Assembly (NCBI GenBank): GCA_965112735.1 | Contig: OZ218951.1 | Coordinates: 4,960,001-5,024,000, forward strand | From: Phaeosaccion multiseriatum | Lineage: Eukaryota; Ochrophyta, other classes | Length of the DNA: 64,000 bases | Reading direction: 5' to 3' | Shown: positions 1-11,916 of the stretch, piece by piece | Layout: the number at the start of each line of letters is the position of its first letter | Numbering within the stretch: the first letter of the stretch is position 1 | The notes under the pieces: generated by a model | Seen by the model: only the letters and a program-made list of their open reading frames with translations | What the model was told of the DNA's origin: nothing | Databases searched by the model: none | Program-made: the position numbers and the translations under genes

Positions 1-566
1 GCGTGGTACAGGGGCAAGGTATGCCTCATCTTCACACGAGCTTGCAGTGCAGTGCAGTCACAGGAGGGAGGCGGTCCATCTCTCTCTCTTGTGCGTCTGT
101 GATCGAACGCCCAGAGGGCAAGAGGGGCCGCCCAGGGTGGGGACACTTGACCAACCTAAGGGGAGAAATTGAGTCTGGGTACGTGGATGGGGAGCTCATC
201 GCACACACCCACGCTCTCAATCACTGGATGACTCACCAACACTCTCACTTAACTCACGCACTCTCACGGATGTAGGCACAGATCGGCCTATTGGAGGGGA
301 TTTGATGATTGAAAAGGGCCCGCAAGCAAACGTTGGCCTTGGGATGGACGCAAGCGTGTTCGCATGTCGGCAAGAGAGGACAATAACTTGTGTATATTTA
401 TTATGACCCTGGGCACGTATGCAACACATGCATCAGCACTTCCTACACCTTCCCATATACATACATACAGCGTGAGCGAGTCGCTCTGCCATGGGACAGC
501 AACACCTGCGTGCATGGCATGATCTGCCCCTTTCCCTCCCCCTCCCCCTGCCCCCTCCTCCCACTG
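1..566. other. 3' flank of the F-box gene, no gene recognised
   Basis: Open frames here are short, overlap on both strands and show no recognisable motif. The right part (about 528-610) is a C-rich tract that runs into the end of the F-box reading frame. I see no RNA gene or mobile element. Confidence 0.5.
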
Positions 567-2096
567 CTACCCCGCCCCCCCCTCTCTCCTCCTTCTCTCC
601 CTCATCCTCTGCGCCACGCCCCTCCGCCACTCACTCGCCCGGACCGCCGCCCTCAGCACCGCGGCAGGCAAGCGCCCCACCACCGCATTCATCGCCCGCT
701 CCCCCAGCAGGGAGGTGTGGCCCCAAGCCGTCCGGACAGGGGCAGGGACCAGCCTCGGCAGCAGCGTTCCACCGACCCCACAGCGGCCGAGGGCAGGCAC
801 ACCGCCGATGTCGTAGTGTTGAGAATCGGAGCCGCCTAGCACCCTTCTGCAGCGACTCGCGTTGACCCACATAACCTTCCTCGAGTTGGTGGTGACTACA
901 TTGGTGAGCAGCAAGCTCGTGCCCCGCACCTTCCTCACATAGGTCTGCAGCCATGCGCCCTTGACGTGGGCCCCTGTGCACCATACCTCCACCACGTCCC
1001 TGGCCATTAGGTCTGTGCTGATACGAGAGCCGTCAACGGGCCAGCGCAGCCTCGATCGAGTCACTTCCTCGTCCCAGCGCCGGTCCCATCCCGGGTAGTG
1101 GACAGAGAACCGGCGCTCTCCGGCCACCTCTGATTTGCCCACAATCTTGGCCTCCCACCAGCTCACGCCTGTGAAGATGTCCAAGCTCTCGAGGCGGAAA
1201 TTGCCCCTCCAGCATACCTCCTGTGGGTGTGAGTGGGTGTGGTGGTGGTGAGGGGGGGGCAGGGGGGAGTTTGTTTAGGTTGTGATGGGGGTGGAAGAGG
1301 GGGGTGCATACATGCACTGGGGAATGGATTCCTGTCATCGATTCACTCACCACATTGTCGCCCAGCAGAGGGTCGTCGTGCCTCTCCTTGAACTCCTTCT
1401 TCACCTTCCCCACGTTTCTTCTGCTAATCCCGTGGCTGGGGGCTACTCCTCCCCTTCCTGACGACGTCATCGCTGTGTGTGCCCCACTGGGCTCTGCTTC
1501 ACTGGATTTGGGAGGATGCCCACCGAAGCGCCGAGCGTACCACCACCGCCACAGCACGTCTGAGCCGGCAAGGTCCCGCCACTCGCGACAGACGGAGGCC
1601 GACTGCAGCCAGGAGAGGCGGAACAAGAATGCGGAAAAAAAAAGAAAGTTAGCGCAAAGACCGAAGAAGCTTTCTCCACATTCTTCCTTCTCACCTGAGC
1701 CGTGTCCGCCATTGGCAAGAAAGACATGGCGAAGATGATGAGCGGACAAGGCAGCTTCCTGATCCCCTGCGCTGCTCCTGTCTTCCCCTGACACAGGAAA
1801 GATGAAGGAAGAAAAACTCGGGACGTTAGTGTGTGAGCAGGTACGTATGAGGGAGCATCGACAATAGGGGCGGGGAGACAGCTGTGGCAGGAGCAGAGAA
1901 GGCCCTGGACAAGACTGTCGACCGCGCCCCACCAGCGCCGTCCTTTATAGAGGATGAAAGAGTCTCGCACCCCTCCACGGCACCACGCCCATCAGGTGGG
2001 GAGAAAGGAAGGGGTAAGAAAATCAAAAACTTCCCGCACAGCCGCGCCGCAGCAGTAGTAGTATGCACGCACCTTCTTCCTGAGAGAGTGCCTCAT
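567..2096 (-). CDS. F-box protein with C-terminal chromo-barrel/Tudor-knot-like domain
   Basis: Proposed exons on the minus strand are 2096-2073, 1787-1695, 1602-1351 and 1220-567, all phase 0, giving about 340 residues. Exons 2-3 join into an F-box-like helix pair: a hydrophobic stretch ending FLPMADTAQ, then the typical SASVCREWRDLAG and WWYARRFG. After a linker, exon 4 carries GVSWWEAKIVG and HYPGWDRRWDEEV, which match the aromatic core of chromo-barrel/Tudor-knot domains (HYxGWxxxWDEWV). In known families F-box proteins recruit substrates to SCF ubiquitin ligases and chromo-barrels bind methyl-lysine or nucleic acid, so a ubiquitin-ligase adaptor is inferred. The 24-nt first exon (start 2096, donor after AAG) is the weakest part. 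Exons 2-4 are well supported by splice sites and frame. The C-terminal 80 residues show no motif. Confidence 0.72.
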
Positions 2097-2308
2097 GCTG
2101 AAGGGAGCAAGCGTCGTAGCGAGCTTCATTGCGTGTGCTCTTGGATATGCTTTCATGCCCCGAACCCCACCTCCCTCTTTGATATTTCAAAACCAGCAAA
2201 CTGAAACTGAAAGAGAGAAAGAAAAAAAAAAAATAGAAACAAAGACGACCTTGCCTCCCCTCCCTCCTCTCCTCTCTCCCACACCATTTCTCCCTGCCTC
2301 TCGGGACC
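2097..2308. promoter_or_regulatory. Divergent intergenic region between F-box and ankyrin genes
   Basis: Only 212 bp separate the proposed start of the F-box gene (minus) from the ankyrin start (plus), so the core promoters must share or abut. It contains an A-rich run near 2221-2240 and a pyrimidine-rich stretch at 2250-2295. No specific factor site is claimed. Confidence 0.45.
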
Positions 2309-3956
2309 ATGCCGAGGGCCTTGAGCAACGAGGTAATTGTGGAAGCCAGCGTCGCTTCCTGGGTGGGGGGGGGGGGGGGGGGGGGAGTACCGCACTCACA
2401 CAAGTCCCTATATTGTCCTGTTGCGTTGCTCCTTGTGGCAGGCCAGCCGCCTTGAGGAAGCCATCACCAATGGCGAGAATATCCACAGGGTGCAGGCGGC
2501 TGTGAGCGCCCTCGTCGCCAAGAACGGAGGGACGAAGGCATGCTTGGACAAACCCCTCGGTGATGGAGGAGAGCCTGCCCTGCACGGAGCAGTAAGAGCA
2601 CGGAGAGGGGACATCATTGCTCTTTTGCTGCAAGAGGGGGCGTCGCCGAATGCTGCAGAGCCTATACATGGCATGAGTGCGTTGATGTACACATGTTTTT
2701 GCGAGGACGCTGCTGTCGTACAACAGCTCCTCTCTGCTGGTGCTGACGTCAATGCAGTAATGAGAAATGGCTATACGGCTCTCATGACAGCCTCCCAGGA
2801 AGGGGCCGTTGTGGTGGTGTGCAAGCTGCTCTCCGCCGGTGCCAGGGTGGACTTGGCTACCAGTGGGGGTGTGACGGCGTTGCTCCTCTCCTCCGAGGAA
2901 AGGCATCATGCTGTGGTGCAGCAGCTCCTAGCGGCGGGTGCAGAGGTGGACCGGGCAAATATGAAGGGGGAGACAGCCCTGCATGTAGCCTCACAGAGAG
3001 GACGGGAAAGAGTGGTGCAGCAGCTGCTCTCAGCCCGGGCGGAGGTCGATAAGACAGATTCCGAAGGCGTTACGGCCTTGCTATTGGCCTCCCAAAAAGG
3101 GCATCATGCGGTGGTGCAGCAGCTGCTGTCGGCCAGGGCTGATCCCAACCAAGTGGATGAAAGAAATGCAGGAGTCACCCCCTTATTGGTGGCCATAGAC
3201 AAGGGGCACGACAGGGTAACGCACCTACTGCTGACCTCCGGAGCCAATGCGAATTTGCCGGCCCACGACCCATGGTTTCCGCTTGGTATAGCGAGCCAGG
3301 AGAACCATGGCCTTATAGTGGAGCAGCTCATCACAGCCGGCGCTGACCTCGAAAGCCGTAATGGTGAGCATGGGAGAACGGCATTGATGATAGCGTGTAT
3401 GAGAGGGCACAGAGGCATTGTGCGGAAGCTGCTCAGGGCTGGGGCAGAGGTGGATGCGATTGATGGCGATGGGTTTGGAGCGATACAACTTGCATGTACC
3501 AAGGGCCATGCTCGTGTCGTGGAGGAGCTCATCTCAGGAGGTGCTGACGTGGAGACGTGGAGTGAAGACGGGTTCACAGCTTTGCTCAGAGCTGCTGCGG
3601 ATAACCATGAGGCAGTGATCCGTGTGCTGCTGTCTGCAGCTGATCCTGACAATGAGGGCACTATCGGTGTTACTCCCTTGTGTTGTGCGGCAGTAAAAGG
3701 CCACAGCGGGGCGGCGCTGGAGCTGCTCTCAGGAGGAGCCTCACTCTCAAAGGCTCTGACAAGAGCGCGAATGGATGGCGATATAGCAGCGATGGAGTTC
3801 CTTCTGGCCGCGGACAGACAGCACTTTGCGTCACAGAGCGCGTTGGACCTGATGCGGGGCACTGACCGTCTCTTTGGCAAGGAAGGGAGGCTGAAGGTGT
3901 CGCAGAGAGAGGTTAGCCCTGAGGTGCTGCAGGAGGTGGCGGAGGAGATGGCATGA
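2309..3956 (+). CDS. Ankyrin-repeat protein (paralogue 1)
   Basis: Exon 1 is 24 nt (2309-2332, MPRALSNE). Intron 2333-2441 ends CTTGTGGCAG, and exon 2 is 2442-3956, for 512 residues. The body is about a dozen 33-residue ankyrin repeats with the signature GxTALxxAsxxGhxxVVxxLLsAGAxVd, for example VVQQLLSAGADVNAV. Ankyrin stacks bind proteins, and no enzyme domain is present. The first about 35 residues after the splice form a repeat-like helix (VQAAVSALVAKNGG). The C-terminal about 45 residues (SQSALDLMRGTDRLFGKEG.. to EVAEEMA) are nearly identical in the two other copies at 29278 and 31556 and are not an ankyrin repeat, so they form a family-specific tail. The start was chosen because the same 24-nt exon followed by GT occurs in all three paralogues. 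The poly-G run at 2366-2384 lies in the intron. Confidence 0.88.
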
Positions 3957-4135
3957 TGAAAGGGGCACCTCTCATGGCATGCAGTGTGGATGTAAGGGCG
4001 GAGGGAGGGGAGACTGGTGATGGCCTGTGTTGATTGAGTTGAGGACGAGGGAGCAAAGGTCGAACTACCTCATCGGCCGCACTCCTCGCAGCGGGGGGCT
4101 TGAGAGGGCATTACAGGGCGGCTGCTGTATCACCA

Positions 4136-4172
<37 letters not shown>

Positions 4173-4963
4173 ACCCTTCAAGCAGGACGATTCGGGGTTA
4201 GAGGGGCCTGCTATCCACCACACAGGCACAGTCTTGGGTAAATATGAAATGGAAATAATGTGATGTGCTCATTTTAATTTTAAAATTCATGGTTAAAAAA
4301 AAAAGGTACGAATGATTCACCGTTCCTTCCCTTCCCTCTGGTTCCCCCTCTCTCCTCCGGTGCCTCCCCTCCCCCCCCCCCCCCCCCTTTACCCCACCCC
4401 CCACTCTCACTCCTTTTGTTTGTTCGCTTACGTCTTGCCTGGCTTCTCTTCGAAACAAAGCGAAAAGAAACGTACTGTGTGTGGCTCTGAGAGTGGCTCT
4501 CTTCAAAATCGTTTCGAGTCTGTCCGTCGTGTGAGTCCATCCGTGTCGTATGCCTTGACAAGGTACGTTCAACACGACGCCAATCGATTTCCCATCACCC
4601 CCCGCGTGTCGACATGACCACGAACACACGCACGCGGTCGGACCGAACCTCTTCCCTCACCTCCCCTTCCCTCCCTTGCCCTCTCTTCCCCTCCTCCCTT
4701 CTCCCCTCTCCCCTCCCCTTCCCTAATGCCACTGGATGGCACTCCACGACCATTCCCATCCTCGGAGAGGGAAGGAGTAAACAAGCAAGCAAGCACTGTA
4801 GATGGCGAAGTGATTGTAGGCCCGTCAGTCAACCGAGAGGTGGAGCAACTTGTCTGCTTGACGCCCCTACCCCATGCCATGCCGGCAGGTCCCGTCCCGT
4901 CCCATCCCGTCCCGTCTCGTCCCTCTGAGTCAAGTCTCGCCTTCGTTCCTGTCCCTTTGTTGC
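3957..4963. other. Intergenic region between convergent 3' ends
   Basis: Lies between the 3' ends of the ankyrin gene (plus) and the Hsp110 gene (minus). It holds the 15-bp dispersed element with a CTG run (4126-4171), an A/T-rich patch at 4230-4305, a C homopolymer near 4372-4387, and CT-rich low complexity at 4660-4735. No coding exon is supported. Confidence 0.55.
4126..4171 (+). repeat. Dispersed 15-bp element plus (CTG)n
   Basis: TGTATCACCAACTGC at 4126-4140 runs straight into about ten CTG/TGC triplets. One member of the dispersed family described in the findings, here in intergenic DNA. Confidence 0.85.
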
Positions 4964-7432
4964 TCATTGGTCACTCGGGGCGGACTCTGTCTCCATCTCA
5001 TCCGCTGCAGCTGCTGTTGTATCACCAACTGCCGCTGCTCCCTTCTCTTCTCCCTCCTTGCCCTCCTCCGCCGAGGGGACCGTTTCATCCGCCGCCGGAG
5101 CACCACCATCCGCAGCCGCCGGAGGTACCTCTCCCTCCTTCCCCTCCTTGGCCCCCTGTTCCTCCTTCCCCTCCCCTCCCTCTCCTCCTTCCTTCCCCTC
5201 CCCCTCCTTCCCTTCCCCTGCCTTCTCCTCCCCGGCCGGCGGTGGGGTGGGCGTAGCGGGCTTAGGCTTGGGCTTGGGTTTGTTCATAATGGGCTTACAC
5301 AAGGCGTCAAGAGCGTTCTTCTTCTGCTTGATGTCCTTGATGGTGAAGCAGGGATCCTCGCAGTCCTTCATGGTGCTCTGCTTGTTTTGGTTGTCGTACA
5401 GCCATGCCAGGGCCGCGTCTGCCTCCGTTCGTACCTTGTCCGTCTCCTCGTCGGAAATGTGTGAGTACGCCTGTTTGTATAGTCATTTGTTTGTTTGTTT
5501 GTTTGCACGTGCGTGGGTGTGGGTATGTGGTTTTGGTGTGGGCGTGTGGTTGGGATTGGGTGGTGTTGGTAAAGCGGCCATGGCAATGACAGACAAAAGG
5601 GAGAGACAGGACAGCACAACAATCAACACACACACACACACACATGTGCTGTGAACCAGCCGACACCACCACCACCACCTCCAGCAGCAGCAGGCTTCTT
5701 CTCCTCTCCTGTCTTCCCTTTCAGGCACCCACTCACACACCCACACCCATACACACGTACACACACACACCCCACCCACCCACACTCACTACCCACGTAC
5801 CATCCCACCCACGCACCCACACCCACCCATTGACTTACCTCGTCCTGGCTGTTGGCGAAGGTCTTGTACGTCTCCGCGGTCTCCCTGAGGACGCTCGCCC
5901 CCGTCTGCCTCTGACTCTGCTCCGTCTTTCTGTCCTCAATCCTATTGCCCGGCGTCTGCAACTCCTTCAGCTTGGACGAGTACACCGACTTGCTGCTGTC
6001 GAACCCTTCGTCCGAGTAAAGCCACTCCTCGGCGGCCTCGAGAGCAGTGGTGAGCGATGCCGCCTCGGACTCCGAAGCGAAGATCTTGAGGTCGCCCACT
6101 AGACGGTCTCGGAAACTGTAAATGTACGACTCGAGCTCGTTGCGCTTGTCGGCCGTCTCCTTGAGGATTCGATCCTGAAAGTGGGTGTGGAATTGGGGTT
6201 GGGTGAGGATAGAGGGAGGAAGGGAGGGGGGGAGAGGGAGGGAGGGAGGGAGAGAGGGACGGGGAGGGAGGGACGGGGAGGGAGGAAGGTGTGGGAAGGA
6301 GAGCAGAGGAGAGAGGGAGAGAAAAGAGGAAGGGGGAGATAAGAGAGCAGGGGAGAGGTATTGGGCGGGGGGAGGGTACCTCCCTCCCTTCACCCCTCTA
6401 CCCCCCCTGACTCCAAGGAGCCTTGTGCGGCATACCGCGTGCCTTTCCCGCCCGCCGTACGTACGTACCTGCTGCGCCATCTTGGCCTCAGCCTCGTGGA
6501 ACGCGTCCACTTCCTGCTTGCTCAGGCGCCCGTTGCTCGTGTCCACCATCAAGTTCACCTTCCTAAACTTCTTCTTCATGACAGGCTTAGGCTTCTCCTC
6601 CTCCTTGGCGGACTCGGCGGCGAAGCTGGGGGGCTCCACATCCATGGCCTGAAGGAACAGTCGCCATTTGCGGGGGTGTGGTGTGTGTGCGTGAGTGCGT
6701 GCGTGCATACGTACGTGTGCGTGTGTGTGTATTTCATTTGGTTGGTGGGTCACGGAGTGCGTCGTTGGGGTGGTTAGGTTCGAGGGCAAGGAGGGGCGAC
6801 AAAGAGTAGAGAGAGTGGTGAGAGAGCAAGTAGAGTGAGAAAGAAATGACGTGTACATTGCCCGTACGGATACACCGAGGTTGAGTTCAACGGGCGCGCA
6901 AGGAGAGCGGGGGGGGGTTCAGCGGCAGCAGCAGGAGCAGCAGCAGGAGCAGCAGGAGCAGCAGCAGGAGGAGAAGGAGGGGGAGAGGGAAAACTGCAGA
7001 AAAGCGGCTCACTCGGCAGCGGCAAATACAACAGTCGGCCATCTGCTCATCTCGCACGCACGCACTCACATCTCCCTCGGGCGCCCCTCCTTCTGGGGCT
7101 GGCGCGTCCGCGCTCTTCGCCTCTCCCTCCGCCTCGCCCTCCTTGCCCTCTGCCCCTGCTGTGGCCGACTCCTCTCCTCCCTCCTTCTTGTCCCCCTCGC
7201 CGGTCTCCGCTCCTCCTTCTGGTGCTGCTGCTCCATCTCCTTCCGGAGTCGGGGGGGTGGTGGTGGCGGTGGCCGGAGTGCCAGGAACGAGGTCAGGAAC
7301 CACCTCCTCCTCCTCCATGATTGCTTCCATCATCTGTGCGCTCTGCACGCTGAGCACCCCGTTGATATCGTGCTTGACGTTGAGACGGATGGACACGGGT
7401 TCCAAACTGGGGATCTCCAGAATCCTGTGTGC

Positions 7433-7483
<51 letters not shown>

Positions 7484-10400
7484 GGAGAGAGAAGAGAGGA
7501 AGAGAGGAAGAGAGGGTGAAGGGAGGGAATGGGGGAGGACATTAGCGTTTCCGTGGTCTATTTCGGACGAGGCGGCAACGGAGGCAGAGCATGCCGCTCC
7601 CGTTTTTTTCAGTTTCACGAAAACACAACAACCCGGGGGGGGGCCGCCCAACCCCCCAACCCCCAAAGCCCCAACCCTCCAGACCCCCAACACCACTCAC
7701 TTGAACTTGGCCAGCTCCCTGCTCGCCCCGGGGGGCAGGTCCTCCGCGCACTCCTCGTCGTACGAAGCCACGACCTCAAACGGCTTGTTGCGCTTGAAGT
7801 TGATCCTCCTCGTCTTGGGGGTGGGAGCGTTCTTGGCGAACAGAACGGCCGTGGTAGCGTCGCTCTCGGCAGCAGCGGCGTCCGGTTTGTCTTCGGCCGC
7901 TTCTGGCTTCTCGGCGGCGGCTTTGGTGGTTGTTGTGCAGGGGAGGGGAGAGAGAGGAGGAGGTTGGGGGCAGGGCGGGGGAGCAGAGGTGGTGGCGGTA
8001 TGGTGACAAGGGTGGAGAGAGAGAGAGAGAGAGAGGAAGTTAGAGACTTGCAGGCATGCAGACATGCGGACTGAGCAAGAGCGAACGAGAGAGCGAGAGC
8101 GAGAGAGAGAGAGAGAGAGAGAGAGCCAAGAGTACAAGACCATATGACTGGAGACAACAGAGAGAGATCAGACTGCGAGCCTTCGACTGCGGCGTGTCAT
8201 CAGCGAGCTGCATGCTTGCCGACGGGTTCTAAGTGTCAGCAACAAATGCAGCCGACTCAGACGTGTGTACCTGGTGTCATCATGTCCCTCTCTGTGCCCC
8301 CCCCCCCCCCCTCAATTCACCACATTCACTAGCTTATGTATGTACCATCGACCACTTGCTACGGATCGTCCCTTTGAATTTCACCTTTGAACGTGACACC
8401 TTTGCAAACAAGCAAATAGAAAGTGTTCAGAGTAGACAAGAAGGCAAGGTCACGTACCATCGGTGTCCATGGCGTCCTTGGCGTCTCCCTCGTCCCAACT
8501 GAGGCGAATCGGATACGGCACGGCATCTGTGATGCTGAAGTCCTTCACACGGAAGCGAGACGACAGAATCGCACACTGGCATGGGGGAAGGATAGGAGGG
8601 GGGGGAGAGAGAGAGAGAGAAGGGAGGGAGGGAGGGAGACAGAGGAAGGGAGGGGGGTCAGGGGGTAAGGAAGGGCAAGCCCACACACACGCACACGCAC
8701 ACACGCACGGGTTGCTGAGTATCGAATCGAATCAGTCCTCAACCCCACCCCTTTCCCCCCTCCCTGCCTCCCTGCCTCCCTGCCTCCCTCCCTCCTCAAC
8801 CCCCTTCCTCCCTCACCCGCTCTACGCCTCAAACTCAAACTCACCTGCAGCGCCGCCCCTCTGGCGACACTCTCATCGGCGTTGAGAGTAGTGCTCAAGC
8901 CCATGTTGAGCGCGTTGACATCGGTGCCGAGGATGCCTGCCATCTTTCGCTTCACCATGGGCACGCGAGTGCTGCCGCCCACAATCTCCACAGCGGCCAG
9001 GTCCGTCGGGGCGAGGCCTGCCTCTGCTAGCACCCTCGATATGGGAGCCTGGGGGGGTGGGCGGGGTGGGTGGGTGTGGGGTGGTCGGATGGGTAGGTGG
9101 GGGGGGGGTGTTGTGGGTGAGATTGAGTCCAGTATGAATGTGAGTGTGTTGGACAAGGCCAGCCAGGCAGTGCGGGCCCAGCAAGGGAGGAAAGGAGAAG
9201 AGGGAGGAACGAAAGAAACCCCCTCCTCCCCCCCCCCTTCAGCCCCCCCACTCCCCCTCCCCTCCTCCCCTCCGCCCCTTCCTCCCTCGTCTCACCTCAA
9301 TCCTGTCCACGAGAGGTCCCAAAATCTCCTCAAACTGCTCCAAGCTCAACCTCGAATTGTAATCCGTATCTTCCACCAGGCACTCCACATTCACCACGGT
9401 ATCTGTGACACCAATCGGACTCAGATTCTTCTTGGCCTTCTCCGCGGCATCTAGCAGCTTCAGCATGGACTTGGGCTTGCCCATTGGGTCCCCCATGGTC
9501 GGGTTTTTGGCGGCAAAGTCCTTGGCCATCCAACAGGCGACTGCGTAGTCAAAGTCTCGCCCCCCGAGGTTGCGGTCAAAGGCCGTGGCTTTGACTACGA
9601 GAGACTCCTGTGTTTGTAGTAGGCAGCAGGGACAGCAGAAGTAGCAGTAATGGTGGCAGCAGCAGCATTTGCAGCAGCAATAGCACCAGGAAGGGCGGGA
9701 AGGGGGTGGGAGGGAGGGAGGGAGGGAGACAGGGAGAGAGGGAGGGAGGGAGGGAGGGAGGGGGATTGGGTCAGGGGCCTGCCGTATGCCCTTGGCTCCG
9801 TGGCGTTTGGTTTCCACCACTCTTCCACAGTCCTCCTTTGGTTCCATTTTGATCGACATCGATAGCGGCGTATTTGCTCAGGTGTAGTCAACAAAAGACT
9901 CAAACACGGCATATCCTTCCCTCCCCTTCCTTCCCTCTCCTTTTCTTCTTCCCTTCCCCTCCCTCACCCTCCCACCACCCACCCCTGTACCACCAACACC
10001 CGTACCTGCACATAGTCAACGAGGGTAGCGGTGAATCCGCAGTGCCCGAGGTCCATAAAGAGTGTGTGCTGAGGCACCTCTTTGTCGAACAGCTGCTTGG
10101 CCGACTTGTAGATTCCGTAGGCAAGAGCCGTGGCGGTGCCCTCGTGCACAAGCCGAAGACAGTTGAGGTCGGCAATTTGACAGGCGGAGAGCATGGCGCA
10201 CCGCATACTGTTGTGTGTGATTTGGGTTGGTTTGGTTGGGGGTGTGGGTGAAGGGGAGGCAAGAAGAGATGGATGGGAGTAAAGAGTGTGTAAGAGAGAG
10301 AGAGAGAGAGGTGGGGAGAGAGAGAGCACAAGAGCTACTCGATCCAGCACATCACACCCTCCCATCCATCCATCCACCACCCCACCCAATCCATGCACCC

Positions 10401-11025
10401 GCATCCACACACCCACACCCACACACAGCCACACACGCCTGACCCACCACATCCGTCCATTGTCATCCTTCACCCCTTACCCACACCACTCGTCCATCCA
10501 CTGCCATTCCTCAACCCTCACCCCTCTCATCTGACCCACTCACCTATCCGTGTACCAGGCAGGGATGGAAACGACCACGTCCGCCACTGCCACACCACCA
10601 TTGGCTCCCTTGGCTACCTCCACCACCTTGGTCAGCATCATCGCCACCACCTGCTCGGGGGTGAAGCGGGTGGTCTCGTCACTGCAAGGGGGAGAAGTGG
10701 AAGTGAGGGAGGGAGGGAGAGAGGGGGGGAGGGGAGGTGGGAGGGAGGGGAGGTGGGAGGGGAGGGGAGTGGGAGTGGCAGTGGGAAGAAGGGTTAGGAG
10801 TAGGAGTGAGAACAGCAGAGATTAGGGTCGGGTTGCAACTGCACCAAGAGGACATTGCGATAAGAGAGGAATCCTCTTTGTCAAGGGGGGGAGGGGGGGG
10901 GGCGTCTTTCTCAGTCCCTCCCCCTTCGTCGTCCTGATACTCACTCACTGCTCTGACACATACACATACACACGCGCGCGCACACACACACATATATATA
11001 CACACATACACACGCGCACACACAC

Positions 11026-11095
<70 letters not shown>

Positions 11096-11916
11096 ACGCA
11101 CACGCACACACCCACCCACTGTCACTGTCACTCACTTGTAGTTAACCACCGCCACAACCCCGCCGGTCTCCGGGTTCTCTTCGCAAGTGAAGGGCATGCG
11201 AGACAGATCCTTCTGTAGCTCCGGGTCCGCCCACTTGCGGCCGATGAGGCGCTTCACCTCCCTCACTGTGTTCTTGTAATTGGAGCGAGCCACGGACTGG
11301 GCGGCCTCTCCCATAGAGCGGGAGGTGCCGTTGAAGGACACCATGCACGGGTTCTTGCGGTTGCTGTTGTTGGAGAGGGGAGAGTGTGGGAGGGTGGGAA
11401 GAGGGGAGAGGGGGGGAGAGAGAAAAGAGAGGAGAGGCCGGGAGGAGACAAGGGGCCGGAAAACGAGGGGAAAAGAAGGGAAGGTTGATGAGTTGGTGGT
11501 GAGGAGCGGTACCAACGGAGGCGCTGATAGAGAAAGGGTCTCGGAGCGAATGCAAGGAGGGGAAGGGCCTGCGTTTTTTCGGGTGATGACGAGGACGGAG
11601 TGCGTCCTCAAAATTGATGCTACGAAGCTGCTCCGCCAAATTTCCGGAGTTGGGTTCGATAAGTTGGCACCCTTACCTATCCACCCAGCTACCTATGCTA
11701 CCACCTACTGAATTACCTCCTACTTGCCTCACCACTCTTCTACTCTGCCTCATTACCTACTTCGCGGGCTAATGGGTAGGTACCTCCTTCCCCTTCCGCG
11801 TTACCACCCCACCCGCCGCCGTACCTGCTCTCGTTAAGGATGATGTCCACCCCTCCCCCCTGCACCAGCCCGATGAGGCAGGAGTCATTTCCGAAGTCCA
11901 CCCCAATGCAAGACAT
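4964..11916 (-). CDS. Hsp110/HSPA4-type Hsp70-superfamily chaperone (nucleotide exchange factor)
   Basis: Twelve exons, minus strand: 11916-11825, 11363-11136, 10681-10544, 10207-10006, 9607-9296, 9048-8845, 8575-8458, 7920-7701, 7424-7070, 6648-6469, 6174-5839 and 5470-4964. Frames join to 963 residues, the Hsp110 rather than Hsp70 size. The N-terminal ATPase domain starts [12 protein letters not shown] and has [14 protein letters not shown] and [15 protein letters not shown] beta domain ([16 protein letters not shown]) holds an acidic/Ala-rich insert, followed by the long helical C-terminus ([27 protein letters not shown]) typical of Hsp110. It ends in a charged Pro/Glu/Gly tail. By family knowledge Hsp110 proteins act as cytosolic/nuclear nucleotide exchange factors for Hsp70 and hold unfolded proteins. 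There is no ER signal or retention tail, so cytosolic is inferred. All introns are GT..AG and rich in GA, CA or CT repeats. The last exon encodes AVGDTTAAA from a dispersed 15-bp element. Confidence 0.95.
5018..5032 (+). repeat. Dispersed 15-bp element inside Hsp110 last exon
   Basis: TGTATCACCAACTGC. On the coding (minus) strand it is read as AVGDT in the low-complexity C-terminal tail. Confidence 0.8.
10957..11109. repeat. (CA)n/(TA) microsatellite in Hsp110 intron 2
   Basis: Alternating CA with short TATA and CG interruptions, sitting between exon 3 and exon 2 of the Hsp110 gene. The open frames across it are artefacts of the repeat. Confidence 0.9.

Noticed and set aside
5483-5785. Frames rich in HTHTH/VCVCV around CA/GT repeats (also near 10393, 11041, 37187, 38322, 39210, 44444, 47094)
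   Set aside because: Dinucleotide microsatellites translate as His-Thr or Cys-Val; all lie in introns of frame-consistent genes.
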